DNA of 8,781 nucleotides from Bryobacterales bacterium (GTDB lineage Bacteria; Acidobacteriota; Terriglobia; Bryobacterales; Bryobacteraceae), in NCBI GenBank assembly GCA_025353235.1, contig JANXQZ010000491.1:1-8781 (forward strand). The letters are read 5' to 3'. The translations under genes and the position numbers were made by a program. This document shows, piece by piece, positions 6,391 through 8,781 of this stretch (position 1 is its first letter; each line of letters opens with the position of its first letter). The notes beneath the pieces are model-generated. The model saw nothing but the letters and a program-made list of their open reading frames with translations, made no database searches and was not told the origin of the DNA.

Positions 6391-7713
6391 GTGAAACCAT
6401 CTAGAATTTTTATTGCAATTGCCCTGATGGGCATTGTTGGCTCTGTCCCGGCGACCTTGTTGCGGGCACAAGCCGCTGCGGCGCCCGCTGCTGGAGCGAC
6501 CGAACAGCGGCAATGGAAAGATCGAGCCGAATACGACCTTTTCGAAGCTGCGCGGACCGGCAAGGATCCGGCGGCAAACATAGGAAAACTTGACGAGTGG
6601 AAGAAGCAGTACCCTGAAACTCAGTACTTAAAGGAGCGACGCGAACTTTACCTGACTAACCAAGTGGGGCAAGGGAAGGTTCAGGATGCGGTGAATACCG
6701 CCAAAGAAATCCTGGCAGCCGACCCGAATGCGTTTACAGCTCTTTACTATATAACTCTCTACACTCCTGCCTTGGTAACGCCTGGATCTACCACTGTGCC
6801 GCCTGACGTTCTCGATCAGGGTGATAAGGCAGCCAACGGCATGTTGAGCAATCTGGACAAGCAAAAGCCCGCCACGATGAACGACGCTCAATGGGACACT
6901 ACCAAGAAGCCGATTGCGGCCGTGGCCCATTCTACTCTCGGCTGGACGGCCATGCAGCGGAAAGAGAATGAAAAAGCGGAAAGCGAGTTTAAGCTGAGCT
7001 TGGGATCAAACCCTGCTAATGGGGACGTCGCGTATTGGCTTGGCATCGTGGAAGCCGCTCAGAAGAAAGTAGAAAAGATGCCCGAAACGATGTACTATTT
7101 TGCCCGGGCAGGCTCCTACGACGGGGCAGGCGCGGCGAGCGCTGGGATTCGGCAAGCCGCGAATCAGTATTTGGACAAGGCGTACGTCAACTACCACGGC
7201 AGCAAAGACGGCCTGGACCAATTGAAGGCCACTGCAAAGGGGAATGCAGCTCCACCATCGGGGTTTAGCATCGTAAGCGTCGTCGATATTGAGAAAGATA
7301 AGGACGCGAAGGCGGAGCAGGAAGCAAAGGCGAATCCGCAACTTACCCTTTGGAAGAATTTGAGGGATGCCCTCACTGCCGCCGATGGCGCCGCCTACTT
7401 CGAAAAGATGAAGGGATCGCTTGTGCCGACGCTGCGGGGCAAAGTGGTGAAGCTGGAACCCGAAACCAATCCTAAGACCATCGTGCTCAGCAACCTGGAT
7501 GGCACCACCCCCGACGCAACTCTCCATTTCGAGACCGCGCTTCCAGGCAAAGTGGAACCCGGTACCGAGTTATCTTTTGAAGGCGTCCCAACCAGCTACA
7601 CTGCCAATCCTTTCATGGTGAATTTTAATGTCGAAAAGGATAAGCTGCATGGCTGGACGGGCAAGGGATCTGCGGCTCCGGCAAGAAGGCACCGCCCCCC
7701 GCCGCGCCGTTAA
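6391..7713 (+). CDS. Secreted TPR-repeat protein with C-terminal OB-like segment
   Basis: 440 residues from the GTG. A signal peptide (SRIFIAIALMGIVGSVPATLLRAQA, about residues 4-28) leads into an Ala/Pro-rich stretch. Helical repeats of TPR type follow: about 46-57, 66-120 (with VQDAVNTAKEILAADPNAF at 97-115) and 178-222 (LGWTAMQRKENEKAESEFKL, then NPANGDVAYWLGI). Residues 300-340 are charged and probably helical. Residues about 347-420 (LRGKVVKLEPETNPKTIVL ... PGTELSFEGVPTSY) alternate strands and glycine turns in a way that resembles OB-like tRNA_anti-like domains; that is an inference. No catalytic motif is seen; a periplasmic scaffold or binding role is likely. The tail GKGSAAPARRHRPPPRR is strongly basic, and other frames there give Lys-ending tails, so a frame slip near the end is possible. 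It stands alone, with its own promoter and terminator. Confidence 0.82.
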   Translation: MKPSRIFIAIALMGIVGSVPATLLRAQAAAAPAAGATEQRQWKDRAEYDLFEAARTGKDPAANIGKLDEWKKQYPETQYLKERRELYLTNQVGQGKVQDAVNTAKEILAADPNAFTALYYITLYTPALVTPGSTTVPPDVLDQGDKAANGMLSNLDKQKPATMNDAQWDTTKKPIAAVAHSTLGWTAMQRKENEKAESEFKLSLGSNPANGDVAYWLGIVEAAQKKVEKMPETMYYFARAGSYDGAGAASAGIRQAANQYLDKAYVNYHGSKDGLDQLKATAKGNAAPPSGFSIVSVVDIEKDKDAKAEQEAKANPQLTLWKNLRDALTAADGAAYFEKMKGSLVPTLRGKVVKLEPETNPKTIVLSNLDGTTPDATLHFETALPGKVEPGTELSFEGVPTSYTANPFMVNFNVEKDKLHGWTGKGSAAPARRHRPPPRR

Positions 7714-7913
7714 GAAGTAGTACGCGCGTTCGCTAATACATAGCTGCAAACCAGGCGCTCCCAGAAGTTTATGGGAGCGTCTGTGTTTTTGACGGTTTGA
7801 TAAGCCTTCAGAAATCGACATGCCTGCTCTGTACGAGTCCCCTTAGCTCCAGCCGCCAGTACAACCGTGAGCAAGATCGCTGCTGCGATTTGTAAGGTGC
7901 TTCGAATCGTCAT
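7710..7913 (-). CDS. Possible small secreted peptide, 67 residues
   Basis: An open frame starts with ATG at 7913 and begins like a Sec signal peptide: MTIRSTLQ, then the hydrophobic IAAAILLTVVLAAGA, then a possible mature part of about 42 residues with two cysteines (CRFLK and VCSYV) and the segment NFWERLVCSYVLAN. No family is recognised. Against it: no Shine-Dalgarno precedes the ATG, its 3' part is the TPR terminator stem-loop read backwards, and its last codons overlap the end of the TPR gene by four bases. In favour: the clear n-region and h-region, which chance rarely gives. It may be a real orphan, a remnant or an accident. Confidence 0.3.
   Translation of the reverse strand: MTIRSTLQIAAAILLTVVLAAGAKGTRTEQACRFLKAYQTVKNTDAPINFWERLVCSYVLANARTTS
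7752..7790 (+). terminator. Intrinsic terminator of the TPR gene
   Basis: A 12-base-pair stem (7752-7763 with 7772-7783, one G-T pair) closes an 8-base loop and is followed by TGTTTTT (7784-7790). It lies 38 bases after the TPR stop codon. It also falls inside a minus-strand small ORF (7710-7913). Confidence 0.85.
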
Positions 7914-7956
7914 AGTGGAGAGACGATGCTAAGCGCTGGCGGTTAGTGTCCTCATA

Positions 7957-8001
7957 ATGAAACCACGTGCCCTGTTTTGGAACGCCGGTTCGTCGAAATG
8001 A
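7957..8001 (+). CDS. Possible 14-residue leader ORF
   Basis: A 14-codon ORF (MKPRALFWNAGSSK) whose TGA stop overlaps the ATG of the next mini-ORF in the arrangement ATGA (7998-8001). No Shine-Dalgarno is visible. It is reported because of the stop/start overlap; the length alone could be chance. Confidence 0.15.
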   Translation: MKPRALFWNAGSSK

Positions 8002-8078
8002 AACATTGTGAGACTTGCCGTCACGTAAGAGACGGGAAAGCAAGTTGGCATTTGCGTTGCACAGTAGATGTCGGATGA
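7998..8078 (+). CDS. Possible 26-residue cysteine-containing mini-ORF
   Basis: The frame encodes 26 residues beginning MKHCETCRH and ending LRCTVDVG. Cys4 and Cys7 form a CxxC pair, with His9, His18 and Cys21 further on, a spacing that could bind a metal ion. Its stop at 8076-8078 overlaps the Shine-Dalgarno of the next ORF (ATG at 8086), so the two could be translationally coupled. The same frame is open upstream without an ATG back to 7947, with two more cysteines. No family is recognised; there is no good ribosome site for the ATG at 7998. Confidence 0.25.
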   Translation: MKHCETCRHVRDGKASWHLRCTVDVG

Positions 8079-8085
8079 GGATGCG

Positions 8086-8304
8086 ATGAAAGATCAATGG
8101 TTGGCGATGGAGCATTACAGATTGCATAGCGTAGAGACGTGGCCGGATAGTCCCCACAAAGAAGGTGCGCTGGCAGCGATTCGCGCCACTCTGGATAGTT
8201 TGGAGCGAAGTTCCCGTGTGAGGTCCCGGTGCGATTGCTACATTTGCCTCAGCCAAAAGCGTCCGCAAGTCGCAGCAGTGGTGGCCATGCCTCTTGCGGC
8301 GTGA
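8086..8304 (+). CDS. Small hypothetical protein, 72 residues
   Basis: Start chosen at 8086 because GAGG (8077-8080) lies five bases ahead; an in-frame ATG at 8068 lacks such a site. Residues 1-41 (WLAMEHYRLHSVETWPDS at 5-22, then two helices including GALAAIRATLDSLER at 27-41) look like a real small helical domain with a central WPDSP motif. The rest (RSSRVRSRCDCYICLSQKRP and a hydrophobic end) differs in style and has three cysteines, so the C-terminal part may be read out of its original frame. No signal peptide or membrane segment is evident. Convergent with the PIN-domain gene, whose stop is three bases away. Function unknown. Confidence 0.45.
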   Translation: MKDQWLAMEHYRLHSVETWPDSPHKEGALAAIRATLDSLERSSRVRSRCDCYICLSQKRPQVAAVVAMPLAA

Positions 8305-8314
8305 GCTTTACGCC
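8298..8314. repeat. Small hairpin spanning two convergent stop codons
   Basis: GGCGT (8298-8302) pairs with ACGCC (8310-8314) around a 7-base loop. It covers the stop codons of both convergent genes. There is no T-run on either side, so it is at best a weak terminator. Confidence 0.25.
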
Positions 8315-8724
8315 GACTCGGCCCAGTTGTCAATGGTGAGAGGAGCATTTATCCGCTGATAGTGTTTCAGGTTATTGGTCACCAGGACTGCGGCTGAAGC
8401 CAACGAATGCGCCGCGATCATCATGTCCAATTCGCCGATTAGCTGGCCTGTGCTGCCCAGCTGATGCCGAAGATCGGCGTAGAAGTCCGCTGCTTCGGCA
8501 TCCCAGGACAACACCCGGACAATTTTTAAGAACTGACGTACTGCGATGTGGATGCGATGATCGGGCTGAAGACGTTTCAACCCGAACAGCAATTCGGCGC
8601 GCGTGATCACCGAGATGCATACAGCGAAAGGATGGAGGGCCGTCAGCCTTGCTTCGATCGTCGGAGAACGGCCCTTGATAATATAGCTCGCAATATCGGT
8701 GTCGAGCATATGGAGCCTGCTCAC
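8308..8724 (-). CDS. vapC: VapC-type PIN-domain ribonuclease toxin
   Basis: 138 residues, usual size for VapC. PIN toxins cut RNA, often tRNA or rRNA, using acidic residues that hold Mg2+ or Mn2+, and are held in check by a VapB-type antitoxin. Visible motifs: MLDTDIASYIIKG (6-18) with Asp8, where DTNI is more usual; ITRAELLFGL (40-49) with Glu44; IGELDMMIAAHSLA (96-109) with Asp100; and LVTNNLKHYQRI (114-125), where the frequent TND is TNN, so the fourth acidic position is uncertain. The start is a GTG at 8724, with GAGGA about 10 bases upstream inside the end of the preceding ORF; an ATG at 8709 would lose five residues but keep LDTD. It is convergent with the small plus-strand ORF. Confidence 0.9.
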   Translation of the reverse strand: MSRLHMLDTDIASYIIKGRSPTIEARLTALHPFAVCISVITRAELLFGLKRLQPDHRIHIAVRQFLKIVRVLSWDAEAADFYADLRHQLGSTGQLIGELDMMIAAHSLASAAVLVTNNLKHYQRINAPLTIDNWAESA

Positions 8725-8730
8725 GCGGGA

Positions 8731-8781
8731 TTATTCCTCAGAGCCGAAAAGATCTCGCTCTGGAGGCGCCACATTCAGAGG
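8731..8781 (-). CDS. C-terminal end of a possible antitoxin gene (runs off right edge)
   Basis: Sixteen codons ending PPERDLFGSEE and TAA are open to the right edge, six bases ahead of the vapC GTG. VapB-type antitoxin genes normally sit directly upstream of vapC with such tight spacing, and the vapC Shine-Dalgarno lies in these last codons. The fragment is too short to assign a family, and other frames in this stretch are also partly open. Confidence 0.4.
   Translation of the reverse strand, partial: PLNVAPPERDLFGSEE

Noticed and set aside
7843..8268. Minus-strand open frame of 141 codons over the mini-ORF region
   Set aside because: No signal peptide, domain or ribosome site, and low-complexity Arg/His-rich content; a plus-strand ORF with a Shine-Dalgarno lies opposite.

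Overview
The window looks like an ordinary chromosomal stretch of a soil-type Acidobacteriota. This is an inference from gene content: a Sec-exported DUF1800 / Tat-exported DUF1501 pair, a Tat-exported aldo/keto reductase, a secreted TPR protein with an Ala/Pro-rich start, HicAB and VapC modules, and moderately GC-rich DNA. No rRNA, tRNA, CRISPR array, transposase or phage gene was recognised.

Layout, left to right. (1) Minus strand, 1-1340: a secreted class A beta-lactamase-like serine hydrolase is followed downstream by the N-terminal 129 residues of an RmlA-type sugar-nucleotide pyrophosphorylase that runs off the left edge. (2) Plus strand, 1382-2742: a Tat-exported aldo/keto reductase diverges from the hydrolase across only 41 bases; then comes a compact hicA-hicB toxin-antitoxin pair. 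(3) 2743-2986 has no recognisable gene. (4) Minus strand, 2987-6092: a two-gene operon, DUF1800 then DUF1501, 13 bases apart. (5) 6093-6390 is a divergent regulatory region, followed by a plus-strand secreted TPR protein (6391-7713) with a C-terminal OB-like segment and a strong intrinsic terminator (7752-7790). (6) 7791-8304 holds only very small ORFs: a possible 67-residue secreted peptide on the minus strand, and on the plus strand a run of tiny ORFs ending in a 72-residue hypothetical protein. (7) 8308-8781, minus strand: a PIN-domain VapC-type toxin and the last codons of what may be its antitoxin.

The genes do not form one pathway. Themes that recur are export to the envelope (hydrolase, reductase, DUF1800, DUF1501, TPR protein) and two toxin-antitoxin modules about 6 kb apart. 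I see no convincing new multi-gene system. The points most worth checking are the hydrolase's missing Glu166-type residue and near-leaderless promoter, the HicB without a DNA-binding domain, the coupled mini-ORFs at 7957-8304, and a possible reading-frame slip at the C-terminus of the TPR protein.
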